A stretch of 53,173 nucleotides of DNA from Corynebacterium sp. (GTDB lineage Bacteria; Actinomycetota; Actinomycetes; Mycobacteriales; Mycobacteriaceae): positions 14,710-67,882 of the forward strand of contig NZ_JAUNLS010000014.1 of NCBI RefSeq assembly GCF_030532325.1. The letters are read 5' to 3'. Below the pieces are notes generated by a model. That model made no database searches and had not been told where the DNA came from. It saw nothing but the letters and a program-made list of their open reading frames with translations. Numbering within the stretch: position 1 is the first letter of the stretch; every line of letters begins with the position of its first letter. Positions 1 through 8,672 of this stretch are shown here, piece by piece. The position numbers and the translations under genes were made by a program.

Positions 1-42
1 TGCCTGCGGCAGTGTGCGCTGTGCCTGCGGCAGTGTGAGCCG
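1..42. repeat. 21-bp tandem repeat in symporter tail
   Basis: Two consecutive copies of TGCCTGCGGCAGTGTGMGC plus two bases begin at base 1 and lie in frame with the symporter gene, coding for an Ala-His-Thr-Ala-Ala-Gly-Thr heptad. The array may continue beyond the left edge. Confidence 0.7.
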
Positions 43-1642
43 CGCCAGACGCGGCAGCGGCGCCCGCCGCCAGCGGGTTCGGGGTGCCAGCGGGGCGGCC
101 GCCGCGGGGCACGCCGTAATCGGAGGTCTCCAGGCCGTCAAGGTAGTGCTTGCCGCCGAAGGGCACCATCGGCATGATGAAGCTGGCCAGCAGGATAAGG
201 CCCATCACGCTCCAGCCGAAGAGGCCGATCTGCGTTGCGGAGTAGCCCTCGTAGCCCTCGCGGACGATGGTGACAATCTCATTGACCAGGAAGTAGACCA
301 GCAGCGCCGGGGTGGCCACGAAGGTGAGGATCTGCCAGACGGGGCCCACGCGCAGGGAAGAAATCGCGTTGAGGTGCTGCTCGATCTCGCGGCGGCGGCC
401 GGTGACCCAGCCCACCACGACGAGCGCGCAGATGGCGCCAAAGACGATGCCGATGTTGTTGGTGAACTTGTCCATGATGTCCAGGGTGACCAGGCCGGAG
501 GAGGTGGCAAAGAGCAGGCAAGAGACCACGGCCATGATGCCGCCGGTGCCCAGCGCGGAGGCCTTGCGGGAGATACCGAACTTATCGGCCACGGCGGAGA
601 CCACGACCTCCATGATGGAAATCAGCGAGGTCACACCCGCCAGGAAGAGGGAGCCGAAGAAGAGGATGCCGAAGAGCCCGCCCAGCGGCATGAGGTTGAT
701 GATGGTGGGGAAGGCGATAAACGCCAGGCCGATGCCTGAGGAGACGACCTCGTCCACGGCCACGCCCTGCTGGGCGGCCATGTAGCCCAGGGTGGCGAAG
801 ACGCCGATGCCGGCGAGGACCTCGAAGGAGGAGTTAGCAAAGGCGGTGACCAGGCCGGTGTTGGTGAGGTTGGTGCGCGGCTTGAGGTAGGAGGCGTAGG
901 TGATCATGATGCCGAAGCCCACGGAGAGGGAGAAGAATATCTGGCCGTAGGCGGCGATCCACACGCTCGGGCTCTTGAGCACCGACCAGTCCGGGGTAAA
1001 GAAGGCGTTGAGGCCGTCGACGGAGCCGTCCAGGAAGAGCGCACGGACGACGAGGATGATGAACATCACGGCCAGCACGGGCAGGAAGATGGAGGTCAGC
1101 TTGCCGATACCCTTATTGATGTCCGTGGCCAGCGTGAGGATGCACACGATCCACACCGCGATCATGGTGATGAGGATGGGCCAGACAAAGTGGGCGGAGT
1201 AGGTGGCCGAGGAATCAGACTGGAGGAAGGTCTCGCCGAAGTAGGTGCCGGGATCATCGCCCCAGGCCAGGTTGACGGACTTGATGGTGTAGAGCGCCGA
1301 CCACGCGATGATGGCCGCGTAGTAGATGGCGATGAAGAAGTTCACGCCGGCCTTGAACCAGCCGATGCCCTCCCAGCGCCTATCGATGCGGCGGAAGGCC
1401 AGCGGGGCGGAGCCGCGGAAACGGTGGCCGATGGCGAGGTCGAACCACAGGATCGGGATGCCCGCGGTGAGCAGGGCCACGATGTAGGGAACGAGGAAGG
1501 CGCCGCCGCCGTTGTCGTAGGCGACGTAGGGGAAGCGCCAAATGTTGCCCAGGCCGACGGCGGAGCCGATGGCGGCCATGAGGAACACGAAGCGCGTGTT
1601 GAAGGTATCGCGGGTGGAGCGAATAGTCCTGTGTTCGGTCAT
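1..1642 (-). CDS. Neurotransmitter:sodium symporter family transporter (3' end outside window)
   Basis: Na+-coupled uptake of an amino acid or amine across the cytoplasmic membrane; the substrate cannot be read from sequence. The protein starts MTEHRTIRSTRDTFNTRFVF from the ATG at 1642-1640 and carries the family signature AIGSAVGLGNIWRFPYVAYD near residues 24-43, followed by about twelve hydrophobic segments. The frame stays open to base 1, giving about 547 codons, so nearly the whole family length of roughly 500-550 residues is present and only the tail is missing. The visible tail is Gly/Ala-rich and ends in a repeated AHTAAGT heptad encoded by a 21-bp tandem repeat at bases 1-42. The upstream region on this strand runs to about 1810. 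Confidence 0.9.
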   Translation of the reverse strand, partial: MTEHRTIRSTRDTFNTRFVFLMAAIGSAVGLGNIWRFPYVAYDNGGGAFLVPYIVALLTAGIPILWFDLAIGHRFRGSAPLAFRRIDRRWEGIGWFKAGVNFFIAIYYAAIIAWSALYTIKSVNLAWGDDPGTYFGETFLQSDSSATYSAHFVWPILITMIAVWIVCILTLATDINKGIGKLTSIFLPVLAVMFIILVVRALFLDGSVDGLNAFFTPDWSVLKSPSVWIAAYGQIFFSLSVGFGIMITYASYLKPRTNLTNTGLVTAFANSSFEVLAGIGVFATLGYMAAQQGVAVDEVVSSGIGLAFIAFPTIINLMPLGGLFGILFFGSLFLAGVTSLISIMEVVVSAVADKFGISRKASALGTGGIMAVVSCLLFATSSGLVTLDIMDKFTNNIGIVFGAICALVVVGWVTGRRREIEQHLNAISSLRVGPVWQILTFVATPALLVYFLVNEIVTIVREGYEGYSATQIGLFGWSVMGLILLASFIMPMVPFGGKHYLDGLETSDYGVPRGGRPAGTPNPLAAGAAAASGAAHTAAGTAHTAAG

Positions 1643-2018
1643 GAGAAGCACCTTTGAATCGGTAGAAGGCCGCGCTCAGGCGGCCAAACCCAGTGAGAAA
1701 ACCCGTTCCGATATATGAGATAGAGCATCTCTCTTCGCGGGAAACGCCACGCCAGAGGCGTTGCTTGAGACCTAACTTTAGACTATCTACTGACCTATAG
1801 GTAGTGGTTTGAATGCTTTTCTTTCCCAGCAGCCACACAGATCGCCCAATGAAACCCGGTGCTAAAAATCCGGCCATAGCAAAAAACTCACTATTTTGCC
1901 CGGAAATGCCGCAAAATGTAGACGAAAGTACACAGTTCCTCATTTCGCGAAGAAATTCCCATCAAAGAGAATTAATCTACACAGGGTCAGCAGTTACCTA
2001 CTTTTAATAAGGAGATTC
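1643..2018. promoter_or_regulatory. Divergent intergenic region with palindrome and shared dyad motif
   Basis: This region separates the symporter (minus) from a secreted protein gene (plus). It holds a 10-bp perfect palindrome ACCTATAGGT at 1793-1802, partly extended to CTACTG/GTAGTGG arms, which is a candidate operator for the symporter. A small hairpin AACGCC/GGCGTT lies at about 1743-1763. The 17-bp motif TGTAGACGAAAGTACAC at 1917-1933 also occurs upstream of the two small peptide genes near 38 kb. No gene is seen here. Confidence 0.5.
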
Positions 2019-2657
2019 ATGCGCTATCATTTTGCCCCCCTCAGAAGAGCAGCGGTAGCATCTGCTTCGGTTTTTACCGCCGCCGCTCTGTTCTCGCCCA
2101 CAGCTAACGCCGCATCCGAGGCGCCCACACCCATCCAGCCCGTCTCTGTGTCGCCAAGCCTGACAGCCAAGGCCGAAAAATACATTTCAATCGACAATGA
2201 GCGATTCAAACTGGAGCCAGAGGCTAAGGGCAAGCTCTCGAAAGGTGAAACACAACGAGTGGAGTCCGCACTAGCCGCAACAAATCATTTGATCGAAAGC
2301 GCAGAGCAGAATGGAACCTTTGAGATGGAGGTTTCTGACGACGTAATTACCTTCTACGAAGGAGGAGAATCCTTTACTCCCTATTCGACCGAATTCCATG
2401 AAGGTCGCACCGGAATCGAGTTTCATGGCACCTATGTCACCGTGCTGATGTCGAAAACTCTAATCAATGGTGTTGGCAGCACCGCAACAGTTGCCGGCAT
2501 CTGGATTCCGATACCGGTCCTCCGAGAAGCTGTCGCCACTTTGGGCGTTGCATACGGTCAGTGTCCAGGGGGAATTGCCATGGACTTTGATGCCGTGTCA
2601 CTCATCGGTCACCACTTTTCTGGCACGGCGATTCCACGGTCAGTCCGCTTCCAATAG
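2019..2657 (+). CDS. Secreted protein of unknown function
   Basis: I do not recognise the family. The start ATG at 2019 is chosen because TAAGGAG lies at 2008-2014 with good spacing; a longer frame upstream has no ribosome site. The 212-residue product begins MRYHFAPLRRAAVASASVFT, with a basic n-region, a hydrophobic stretch and a likely signal peptidase site after ANA (about residue 33). The mature part is acidic and polar, followed by a hydrophobic Gly-rich stretch (about 150-185, around AGIWIPIPVLREAVATLGVA) that could insert in a membrane. GC content is lower than in the neighbours, which hints at recent acquisition. The dyad motif at 1917-1933 suggests shared control with the peptides near 38 kb. 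Confidence 0.75.
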   Translation: MRYHFAPLRRAAVASASVFTAAALFSPTANAASEAPTPIQPVSVSPSLTAKAEKYISIDNERFKLEPEAKGKLSKGETQRVESALAATNHLIESAEQNGTFEMEVSDDVITFYEGGESFTPYSTEFHEGRTGIEFHGTYVTVLMSKTLINGVGSTATVAGIWIPIPVLREAVATLGVAYGQCPGGIAMDFDAVSLIGHHFSGTAIPRSVRFQ

Positions 2658-2768
2658 CGACCAAAGGCCCCTACCTGTCCGCATGAGAAGATAGCCAATG
2701 GCTAGCGATCATTTGGAGGCAGGTAGAGGCTCACCGCCACATAAAGTACTGAAACCGAAGGAGCCCCA

Positions 2769-2909
2769 ATGCTCAAGAAGATCCTCGCCACCATCGCCGC
2801 CGTCGCAATGCTCCTGGCAAACGTTTGGGGATGGCCTACATGGACAACTGCTATCTTTGGCCTGATCGTCATAGGCCTCGTGTTTTCACTCCGCGACAAC
2901 GATAAATAA
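2769..2909 (+). CDS. Small membrane protein, 46 aa
   Basis: A short ORF, MLKKILATIAAVAMLLANVW through to SLRDNDK, with a Lys-rich start, two hydrophobic stretches (about 5-19 and 26-40) separated by GWPTWTT, and a charged end. This is a typical two-segment membrane microprotein. It lies 111 bp after the secreted protein gene on the same strand and ends 11 bp before the convergent transporter gene. A partial inverted repeat, CTACCTG with CAGGTAG, lies in the gap upstream. No function can be named; no strong ribosome site is seen beyond the GGAG at 2760-2763. Confidence 0.6.
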   Translation: MLKKILATIAAVAMLLANVWGWPTWTTAIFGLIVIGLVFSLRDNDK

Positions 2910-2920
2910 TCAGAATCCTG

Positions 2921-4246
2921 CTAGACGTGGAGGTCACGGTCCTGGATTCCCTTCGGCACCATGAGCACGCCGATAAGGGAAACCAGGGAGATGACAATGG
3001 CATAGGCGGCCACAGCCATGGAAGTCTGGAACCTGCCAAAGAGCATCTCTGCAATCATGGGGGCAAAGGCGCCGCCGATGATAGAGCCGAAGGCGTAGCC
3101 GATGGACACACCGGACAGGCGCACGCGGATGGGGAACATCTCGGCGTAGAGCGCGGACTGCGGGCCGTAGGTGGCACCCAGGATGATGCCCAGCAGGCAC
3201 ACGGCCGCGCCGAAGATGTTGACGTTGCCGGAGTCCACGGCCAGGAAGACCGGGACAGAGTAGGCGGCGAGCACCACATACCCCAGGGCGAAGGTGCGCT
3301 TGCGGCCGAACTTATCGGAGAAGTGGCCAAAGTAGAGCGTGCCCAGGAACCAGCCCACCGAGGCCACCAGCGCCACGGCCAGCGCCTGCGGGCGGGTGTA
3401 ACCCACCACCTTGGTGCCGTAAGAGGTGAAGTAGGCGATGACAAAGTAGCCCACCGCGTTGTTGCCGGCGAAGATGAGCGCGCACTTAAACACGGTGCCA
3501 GCGTGCTCCTTGAAGAGCACGGCCAGCGGCGCGGAGGACTTCTCCTTGAGCTGCTCCATCTCCGCGAAGGCGGGGGACTCCTCCACCGCACGGCGGATGA
3601 GGTAGCCCAGCGCGATGAGAATCACGGAGGAGAGGAAGGGGATGCGCCAGCCCCAGGCCACGAACTGCTCAGGGGTGAGCACCGCGGAGAGCACGAGCAT
3701 GAAGATGGTGGCCAGGAACATACCCAGCGGCACGCCCACCTGCGGGAAGGCGCCGAAGAGTCCGCGGCGGCCGTGCGGGGCGTGCTCGACGGCGAGCATC
3801 GCCGCCCCGCCCCACTCGCCGCCGGCCGAGAGCCCCTGCAGGATGCGCAGGGCAACCAGGAGGATAGGAGCGGCCATGCCGATCGCGGCGTAGTTGGGGA
3901 GCAGGCCCATGAGCATCGTCGCCAAGCCCATGCCAATGAGCGTCATGACCAGCACCGGCTTGCGGCCCAGGCGGTCACCCAGGTGGCCGGCCAGGATGGC
4001 GCCGAGCGGGCGGAAGAGGAAGGAGATGCCCAGGGATGCCCACGAGATGATCTGCGCGAGGGATTCGCTCTCATTCGACACCGGATCGAAGTACTGCGTG
4101 GCAAAGATGAGGCCTGCGGCCTGGGCGTAGATGAAGAAATCGAACCATTCGATGGTGGTACCGACCATGGAGCCGGCCAGCACGCGCTTGTGCTCAGCAG
4201 TGATTCCAGGGGAGGGTTGGGATCGATCGGTGACTGGTGCAGACAT
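2921..4246 (-). CDS. MFS transporter, metabolite:H+ symporter (MHS) type, probably aromatic-acid uptake
   Basis: Proton-driven importer in the cytoplasmic membrane. The 441-residue product shows the MHS-type N-terminus GTTIEWFDFFIYAQAAG (about 29-45), the loop 2-3 motif GDRLGRKPVL (about 88-98), RILQGLSAGGEWGGA (about 133-147) and a second motif FGRKRTFALGY after the central loop, with about twelve membrane segments. It lies 108 bp downstream of paaK on the same strand, so it probably shares that transcript and imports phenylacetate or a related acid; this is inferred from position. Relatives transport shikimate, citrate, proline/betaine or aromatic acids, so the substrate is open. Confidence 0.85.
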   Translation of the reverse strand: MSAPVTDRSQPSPGITAEHKRVLAGSMVGTTIEWFDFFIYAQAAGLIFATQYFDPVSNESESLAQIISWASLGISFLFRPLGAILAGHLGDRLGRKPVLVMTLIGMGLATMLMGLLPNYAAIGMAAPILLVALRILQGLSAGGEWGGAAMLAVEHAPHGRRGLFGAFPQVGVPLGMFLATIFMLVLSAVLTPEQFVAWGWRIPFLSSVILIALGYLIRRAVEESPAFAEMEQLKEKSSAPLAVLFKEHAGTVFKCALIFAGNNAVGYFVIAYFTSYGTKVVGYTRPQALAVALVASVGWFLGTLYFGHFSDKFGRKRTFALGYVVLAAYSVPVFLAVDSGNVNIFGAAVCLLGIILGATYGPQSALYAEMFPIRVRLSGVSIGYAFGSIIGGAFAPMIAEMLFGRFQTSMAVAAYAIVISLVSLIGVLMVPKGIQDRDLHV

Positions 4247-4354
4247 AGGGCGAATCTTTCTCTATGGGTGCAGAAGCACAGTAAGGAATAGGGGATCAGA
4301 TGAGGTTAGGGGGACATGAAGGGGGATGAGAGGAATAGGGGTGGTGCGGGCGGC

Positions 4355-5665
4355 TTACTTATCGCGGTTGTCCACGATGCGCTTGGCCTTGCCCTCACCG
4401 GACTCGACGTGATCGCGGATGTCGACGGCGACGGTGACGCCGATGCGCTCCTTGATCTGCTTCTTCAGCCAAGCGGCGGAGGTGTCGATTTCCTCGGTGG
4501 TGGCGTCCGGCTTGTGCTCCACCAGCAGGGTGAGGTGGTCCATGCGGCCGCGCTTGGAGAGCACGCACTGGTAGCGGGGGCGCAGGTTGTGATCCTCGGT
4601 GATGATCTCCTCGAACTGGCTGGGGAAGCAGTTCACGCCGCGCAGGATGATCATGTCATCATTGCGGGCGGAGATGCGGTCGATGCGGCGCATCGAGCGG
4701 GCAGTGCCCGGCAGCAGGCGGGTGATGTCGTGGGTGCGGTAGCGGATGATCGGGAAGGCCTCCTTGGTCAGGGAGGAGATGACCAGCTCGCCGTACTCGC
4801 CGTCCGGGACGGGCTGCAGGGTATCGGGGTCGATGATCTCCGGGTAGAAGTGATCCTCCCAGACAGTGAGGCCGTCCTTGGTCTCCACGCACTCCTGGGC
4901 CACGCCGGGGCCCATGACCTCGGAGAGGCCGTAGATGTCGGTGGCGGTGATGCCGAAGCCCTCTTCGAGCTCGCGGCGCATGCCCTCGCTCCAGGGCTCG
5001 GCGCCGAAGACGCCGGCGCGCAGGGAGGTCTCGCGCGGGTCGAGGCCCTCCTTGCGCATGCGGTCGAGCAGGTTGAGCACGTAGGACGGGGTGCCCAGGA
5101 TGGCGTCCGGCTGGAAGTCCTGCATGATCTGGATCTGGCGCTCGGTCTGGCCGCCGGAGGTGGGGATGGCGGTAGCACCCAGGGCCTCCACGCCGTAGTG
5201 GGCGCCGAGGCCGCCGGTGAAGAGGCCATAGCCGAAGGTGATCTGGACCTTGTCGCTGGGGCGCAGGCCGCCGGCGCGCAGGGAGCGGGCGACGAGCTCG
5301 GCCCAGATCTTCACGTCATTCTGGGTGTAGCCCACCACGGTGGGGCGGCCGGTGGTGCCGGAGGAGGCGTGGATGCGCGAGATCTGGTTCTGACCCACGG
5401 CGAACATGCCAAAGGGGTACTCGGAGCGCAGGGTCTCCTTGTCGGTGAAGGGGAAGTTGGCAAAGTCTGCCAGTTCCTTGAAGTCATCCGGGTGGACACC
5501 CTTGGCGTCGAATGCGCGGCGGTAGTGGGGAACGTTGTAGTACGCGTGGCGCAGCTCGTTCTTGGCGCGCTGCGTCTGCAGGGCGATGATCTCGTCGCGG
5601 GAAGCGTATTCGATTCCCATCTGGGGGCCGAGGTGGTCGGAGAAAATGTCAAACGTTGCGGTCAC
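4355..5665 (-). CDS. paaK: Phenylacetate-CoA ligase PaaK
   Basis: Activates phenylacetate with ATP and CoA to phenylacetyl-CoA, the first Paa step, in the cytoplasm. The GTG at 5665 is chosen: it follows GAAAGG by about nine bases and gives 436 residues, the usual PaaK length; the frame extends upstream without a ribosome site. Visible adenylate-forming motifs are IHASSGTTGRPTVVGYTQND (about 91-110), TDIYGLSEVMGPG (about 238-250), GELVISSLTKEAFPIIRYRT (about 298-317) and the C-terminal SGEGKAKRIVDNR hinge end. A promoter and PaaR-type operator lie at 5788-5849. The MHS transporter follows on the same strand. Confidence 0.95.
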   Translation of the reverse strand: MTATFDIFSDHLGPQMGIEYASRDEIIALQTQRAKNELRHAYYNVPHYRRAFDAKGVHPDDFKELADFANFPFTDKETLRSEYPFGMFAVGQNQISRIHASSGTTGRPTVVGYTQNDVKIWAELVARSLRAGGLRPSDKVQITFGYGLFTGGLGAHYGVEALGATAIPTSGGQTERQIQIMQDFQPDAILGTPSYVLNLLDRMRKEGLDPRETSLRAGVFGAEPWSEGMRRELEEGFGITATDIYGLSEVMGPGVAQECVETKDGLTVWEDHFYPEIIDPDTLQPVPDGEYGELVISSLTKEAFPIIRYRTHDITRLLPGTARSMRRIDRISARNDDMIILRGVNCFPSQFEEIITEDHNLRPRYQCVLSKRGRMDHLTLLVEHKPDATTEEIDTSAAWLKKQIKERIGVTVAVDIRDHVESGEGKAKRIVDNRDK

Positions 5666-5787
5666 GTCTACTTGCCTTTCGGTTCGGGGGACTGTTGAAG
5701 GTCCACACCCTTGTGTCCCTCGAAAGTGCTGTACGGAACTGTTAGCTAGTGTCAACGCGAGCCGGTCTGGGCCGCCTCGCGTTACTG

Positions 5788-5849
5788 ACTTACCAGTCGT
5801 TCAGGTAAGCCTTGTGACGTACAATACAGACCACCCTAGTGATGGACAA
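5788..5849 (-). promoter_or_regulatory. paaK promoter with PaaR-like operator
   Basis: On the minus strand TTGTCC (5849-5844) and TATTGT (5826-5821) are separated by exactly 17 bp. Just downstream, 5788-5809 on the plus strand reads ACTTACC-AGTCGTT-CAGGTAAG. It matches the half-site pattern ACTNACC...C(A/G)G(T) shared by the sites before paaA and paaZ. The operator covers the expected transcription start, which fits repression. As I recall, the C. glutamicum PaaR motif has the same spacing. Confidence 0.7.
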
Positions 5850-5973
5850 CACATCTTCGGAACTTTTTTGAAGCAAAGCACACTTTCCACCCGCAACGCC
5901 ATAGGTCACCCACCCCCATTACCCCCACCGGCAGAGCTCCCCCGAGCGCCCGTCCAACACCCCCTTCAGGCAC

Positions 5974-6597
5974 CTAACGCGCCGAGTCAATACCGGAGAA
6001 GATGACGCTCTCCACCCCGGAGGCCACCTCCTGCGGGCCCAGGCGCCCGCCCGGCTCGTACCAGTCGGAGATCGAGTTGATCGTGCCGAAGATCATGCGT
6101 GTCAGCAGCGAGGCATCCAGATCCGCACGGATGGAACCATCCTCCTGAGCAGCGCGAATGAAGGCCGAGACCGCGCGGGTGAGCTCGCGGCGACGCTCCA
6201 GCGCGCGCAGCTCCACATCCGAGTTCCCGCGCAGGCGCAGCAGCAGCGCCACCGACTTCGGGTCCGCGCACAGCACCTCGATGGAGCCCCGCAGCAGCCC
6301 GCGGATCTTTTCCGCCGGCGCGATCTCCGCGGCCTGCATCTCCTCCACCACGGCCTCCAGTTTGCCCAGCGCCTGGACCACCGTCAGCTCCAGAATCTCC
6401 TCCTTGGAGGAGATGTGGTGGTAGAGCGCAGACTTGGAAATCCCCAGCTCGCTGGCCACATGCCCCATGCTGGTGGCGTCGTAGCCCCGGGCGGTGAAGG
6501 CTTTCACGGCCACGCGAATGACATCCTCGCGGGAATATCCCGGGCGGCCCCGGCTCACTGAATTCACGGCACTTTTCTGTTCACTCACGCAAACCAT
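5974..6597 (-). CDS. paaR: TetR-family regulator, likely PaaR
   Basis: Probable repressor of the paa genes, released by phenylacetyl-CoA (inferred from the PaaR family). The N-terminal TetR helix-turn-helix reads YDATSMGHVASELGISKSAL followed by YHHISSKEEIL, about residues 39-70; the rest is a helical ligand domain ending SGIDSAR. Length is 207 residues from the ATG at 6597. A GTG at 6588 is a possible later start, since neither start has a clear ribosome site. It lies upstream of paaK on the same strand and divergent from the paaI-type gene. Three PaaR-like operators in the window support the name. Confidence 0.8.
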   Translation of the reverse strand: MVCVSEQKSAVNSVSRGRPGYSREDVIRVAVKAFTARGYDATSMGHVASELGISKSALYHHISSKEEILELTVVQALGKLEAVVEEMQAAEIAPAEKIRGLLRGSIEVLCADPKSVALLLRLRGNSDVELRALERRRELTRAVSAFIRAAQEDGSIRADLDASLLTRMIFGTINSISDWYEPGGRLGPQEVASGVESVIFSGIDSAR

Positions 6598-6683
6598 TCA
6601 AGCAGAGCCCGCCGCGGACCGTTAGACTGTGTGCTCACCACACCCTTGTTCCCTCGGGCGCCCCGCGGAATTGCACCTTCGGA

Positions 6684-6700
6684 CATCTCGACGATGTCTT
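6684..6700. promoter_or_regulatory. Small dyad between paaR and paaI
   Basis: GACATC-TCGAC-GATGTC is a perfect 6-bp inverted repeat with a 5-base centre, about 30 bp upstream of the paaI start. It could be an operator for this divergent region, which lacks a recognisable PaaR box. Confidence 0.35.
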
Positions 6701-6729
6701 AACAATTCCCCTGCAAGGAGCACTCCCCC

Positions 6730-7197
6730 ATGAGCACCGAGAACCAGAACCCCGCCCACCAGATCCTCGCACCCGGCGTGGCCGAGGGCCCCGAGTTTGC
6801 CCACGTGCGCGAGATGTTCGCCGGCGATAACGCCACCGCGGCCATCGGCGCCACCGTTACCAAGCTGGAGGTGGGCCACTGCGAGGGCCACTTCACCGTG
6901 GAGTCCTACATGTGCAACGGCCACGGTACCGCCCAGGGCGGCTACCTCTACATGTTCGCCGATTCCATCTTCGCCGGCGCCTGCAACGCCGCGGGCGAAG
7001 TGGCCGTGGCCGCCTACAACTCCATCCACTACATCGCCCCGGCCTTTGCCGGCGACGTGGTCGACGCCGTGGGCATCACCCGCCAGACCTGGGGGCGCAA
7101 CGGCGTGGTGGACGTCGCACTGAGCGTGAAGGGCAAGCCGATTGCCGAGTTCCGGGGCACCTTCCGCGTCATCCCCGCCAAGCCGGCCTCCAAGTAG
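6730..7197 (+). CDS. paaI: PaaI-type hotdog thioesterase
   Basis: Acyl-CoA thioesterase that in other Paa clusters frees CoA from dead-end ring-hydroxylated phenylacetyl-CoA intermediates. The 155-residue product has the single hotdog fold with the active-site region GHGTAQGGYLYMFADSIFAG (about residues 63-82), the PaaI version of the HGG...D motif, and the strand VAAYNSIHYIAPAFAGDVVD. The start is supported by GCAAGGAGC about 11 bases upstream. It stands between paaR (divergent) and the paaA promoter, with a 174-bp gap to paaA, so it is probably transcribed separately from the epoxidase operon. Confidence 0.88.
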   Translation: MSTENQNPAHQILAPGVAEGPEFAHVREMFAGDNATAAIGATVTKLEVGHCEGHFTVESYMCNGHGTAQGGYLYMFADSIFAGACNAAGEVAVAAYNSIHYIAPAFAGDVVDAVGITRQTWGRNGVVDVALSVKGKPIAEFRGTFRVIPAKPASK

Positions 7198-7284
7198 CGC
7201 CAAGGACACAGCTCCAAAAGCGCAGCACCAAGAACGCAGCGCCACACAGAGCACCCAGAAATAGGTTGCAGGTCACACATACTA

Positions 7285-7332
7285 TTGACATAGGTCACAC
7301 TCGCCCATATACTGACCAACCATTCAGTAAGT
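7285..7332 (+). promoter_or_regulatory. paaA promoter with PaaR-like operator
   Basis: TTGACA at 7285-7290 and TATACT at 7308-7313 are separated by exactly 17 bp, a near-consensus sigma-A promoter. The 22-bp element at 7311-7332 (ACTGACC-AACCATTC-AGTAAGT) overlaps the -10 and start point. It fits the pattern ACT-N-ACC-N8-(G/A)GT-N-AGT, an imperfect palindrome. The predicted leader is about 50 nt with GAGAGGG at 7354-7360. Confidence 0.85.
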
Positions 7333-7371
7333 ACTGTTTCCCAATCCCCAGCAGAGAGGGCCTTCACCCCC

Positions 7372-8358
7372 ATGACTTCATCCGACGCCACCCTGGCCGC
7401 CGTCCCGCCAGAAGATGAGGCGCAGGCTCAGCAGCACTTCGATGAGCTCATCGCGGAAGACTCCCGCATCGAGCCCACCGATTGGATGCCCGCCGCCTAC
7501 CGCAAGACCCTGACCCGCCAGATCTCCCAGCACGCCCACTCCGAAATCATCGGCATGCAGCCGGAGGCCAACTGGATCACCCGCGCCCCCTCCCTCAAGC
7601 GCAAGGCCATCCTCATGGCCAAGGTGCAGGACGAGGCCGGCCACGGACTCTACCTCTACTCCGCCGCCGAGACCCTGGGCACCCCGCGCGACGAGCTGGT
7701 CCAGCAGCTGCTCGACGGCACCGCGAAGTACTCCTCCATCTTCAACTACCCGGCGCGCACCTGGGCGGACATCGGAGCCATCGGCTGGCTTGTCGACGGC
7801 GCCGCGATCTGCAACCAGGTCCCCCTCTGCCGTGCCTCCTACGCGCCCTATGGCCGCGCCATGGTGCGCATCTGCAAGGAGGAGTCCTTCCACCAGCGCC
7901 AGGGCTGGGAGATCCTCTACGAGCTCTCCCACGGCACCGCCGAGCAGAAGCAGATGGCCCAGGAAGCCATCAACCGCTTCTACGGCCCGGCCCTGCAGAT
8001 GTTCGGCCCGCCGGACGCCGACTCCCCGCACTCCAAGCAGTCCATGGAGTGGAAGATCAAGCGCTTCTCCAACGACGAACTGCGCCAGCGCTTCGTCGAC
8101 ATGATCGTCCCCCAGGCCGAGGCACTCGGCCTGCACTTCGAGGACCCGGACCTCAAGTGGAACGAGGAGCGCGGCCACTACGACTTTGGTGAGCTGGACT
8201 GGGCTGAGTTCAAGTCCGTTATCAAGGGCGAGGGACCGTGCAACGTGCAGCGCATGCAGAGGCGTCGCCAAGCAGATGCGGACGGCGCCTGGGTGCGCGA
8301 GGCCGCTGCTGCCTACGCCGAGAAGCATCACTCCATCGACTCCAAGCTGACCGCCTAA
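7372..8358 (+). CDS. paaA: Ring-1,2-phenylacetyl-CoA epoxidase subunit PaaA
   Basis: Catalytic di-iron subunit of the multicomponent monooxygenase that makes ring-1,2-epoxyphenylacetyl-CoA. The 328-residue length is typical. Ferritin-like helices carry ligand motifs such as [20 protein letters not shown] (about residues 44-63), [17 protein letters not shown] (about 84-100) and [20 protein letters not shown] (about 168-187), with E-x-x-H spacing. The C-terminal region [20 protein letters not shown] is also family-typical. It is first in paaABCDE and sits 52 bases after the predicted transcription start; PaaR control is indicated by the overlapping operator. Confidence 0.96.
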   Translation: MTSSDATLAAVPPEDEAQAQQHFDELIAEDSRIEPTDWMPAAYRKTLTRQISQHAHSEIIGMQPEANWITRAPSLKRKAILMAKVQDEAGHGLYLYSAAETLGTPRDELVQQLLDGTAKYSSIFNYPARTWADIGAIGWLVDGAAICNQVPLCRASYAPYGRAMVRICKEESFHQRQGWEILYELSHGTAEQKQMAQEAINRFYGPALQMFGPPDADSPHSKQSMEWKIKRFSNDELRQRFVDMIVPQAEALGLHFEDPDLKWNEERGHYDFGELDWAEFKSVIKGEGPCNVQRMQRRRQADADGAWVREAAAAYAEKHHSIDSKLTA

Positions 8359-8384
8359 ACCCCGCTTTCAAGAAAGGCACGCAC

Positions 8385-8672
8385 ATGTCTCAGAACAACT
8401 GGCCCATGTGGGAGGTCTTTGTCCGCTCCTCCCGCGGCCTCTCCCACGTTCACGCCGGATCCCTGCACGCCCCGGATGCCACCATGGCGCTGCGCAACGC
8501 GCGCGATCTCTACACCCGCCGCAACGAGGGAACCTCCGTGTGGGTTGTGCCCAGCGAGGCTATCTCCGCCTCCGACCCCGACTCCAAGGGCGGATTCTTC
8601 GAGTCCCCGCAGGGCAAGAGCTACCGCCACGCCACCTACTACGACAAGTCTGAAGGAGTGCCGCACCTGTGA
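8385..8672 (+). CDS. paaB: Phenylacetyl-CoA epoxidase subunit PaaB
   Basis: Small structural subunit that connects PaaAC units of the epoxidase. The 95-residue product starts MSQNNWPMWEVFVRSSRGLS and ends SEGVPHL, matching family length and the characteristic WEVFVR...H.HAGSLHAPD pattern; the segment FESPQGKSYRHATYYD is also typical. The start ATG 8385 follows AGAAAGG by about nine bases. It lies 26 bp after paaA, and its stop overlaps the paaC GTG start by four bases, indicating translational coupling. Confidence 0.95.
   Translation: MSQNNWPMWEVFVRSSRGLSHVHAGSLHAPDATMALRNARDLYTRRNEGTSVWVVPSEAISASDPDSKGGFFESPQGKSYRHATYYDKSEGVPHL

Noticed and set aside
2658-2768. Terminator between the two small exported-protein genes
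   Set aside because: CTACCTG/CAGGTAG pair, but the loop is long (about 35 bases) and no T-run follows.
4316-5698. Long plus-strand open frame of 460 codons
   Set aside because: It lies antisense to paaK, whose motifs are clear. High GC keeps the opposite frame open; its product is a low-complexity Gly/Ala/Val/Asp sequence. The same applies to long antisense frames opposite the MHS transporter, kdpD, leuS, the aldehyde dehydrogenase and paaZ.
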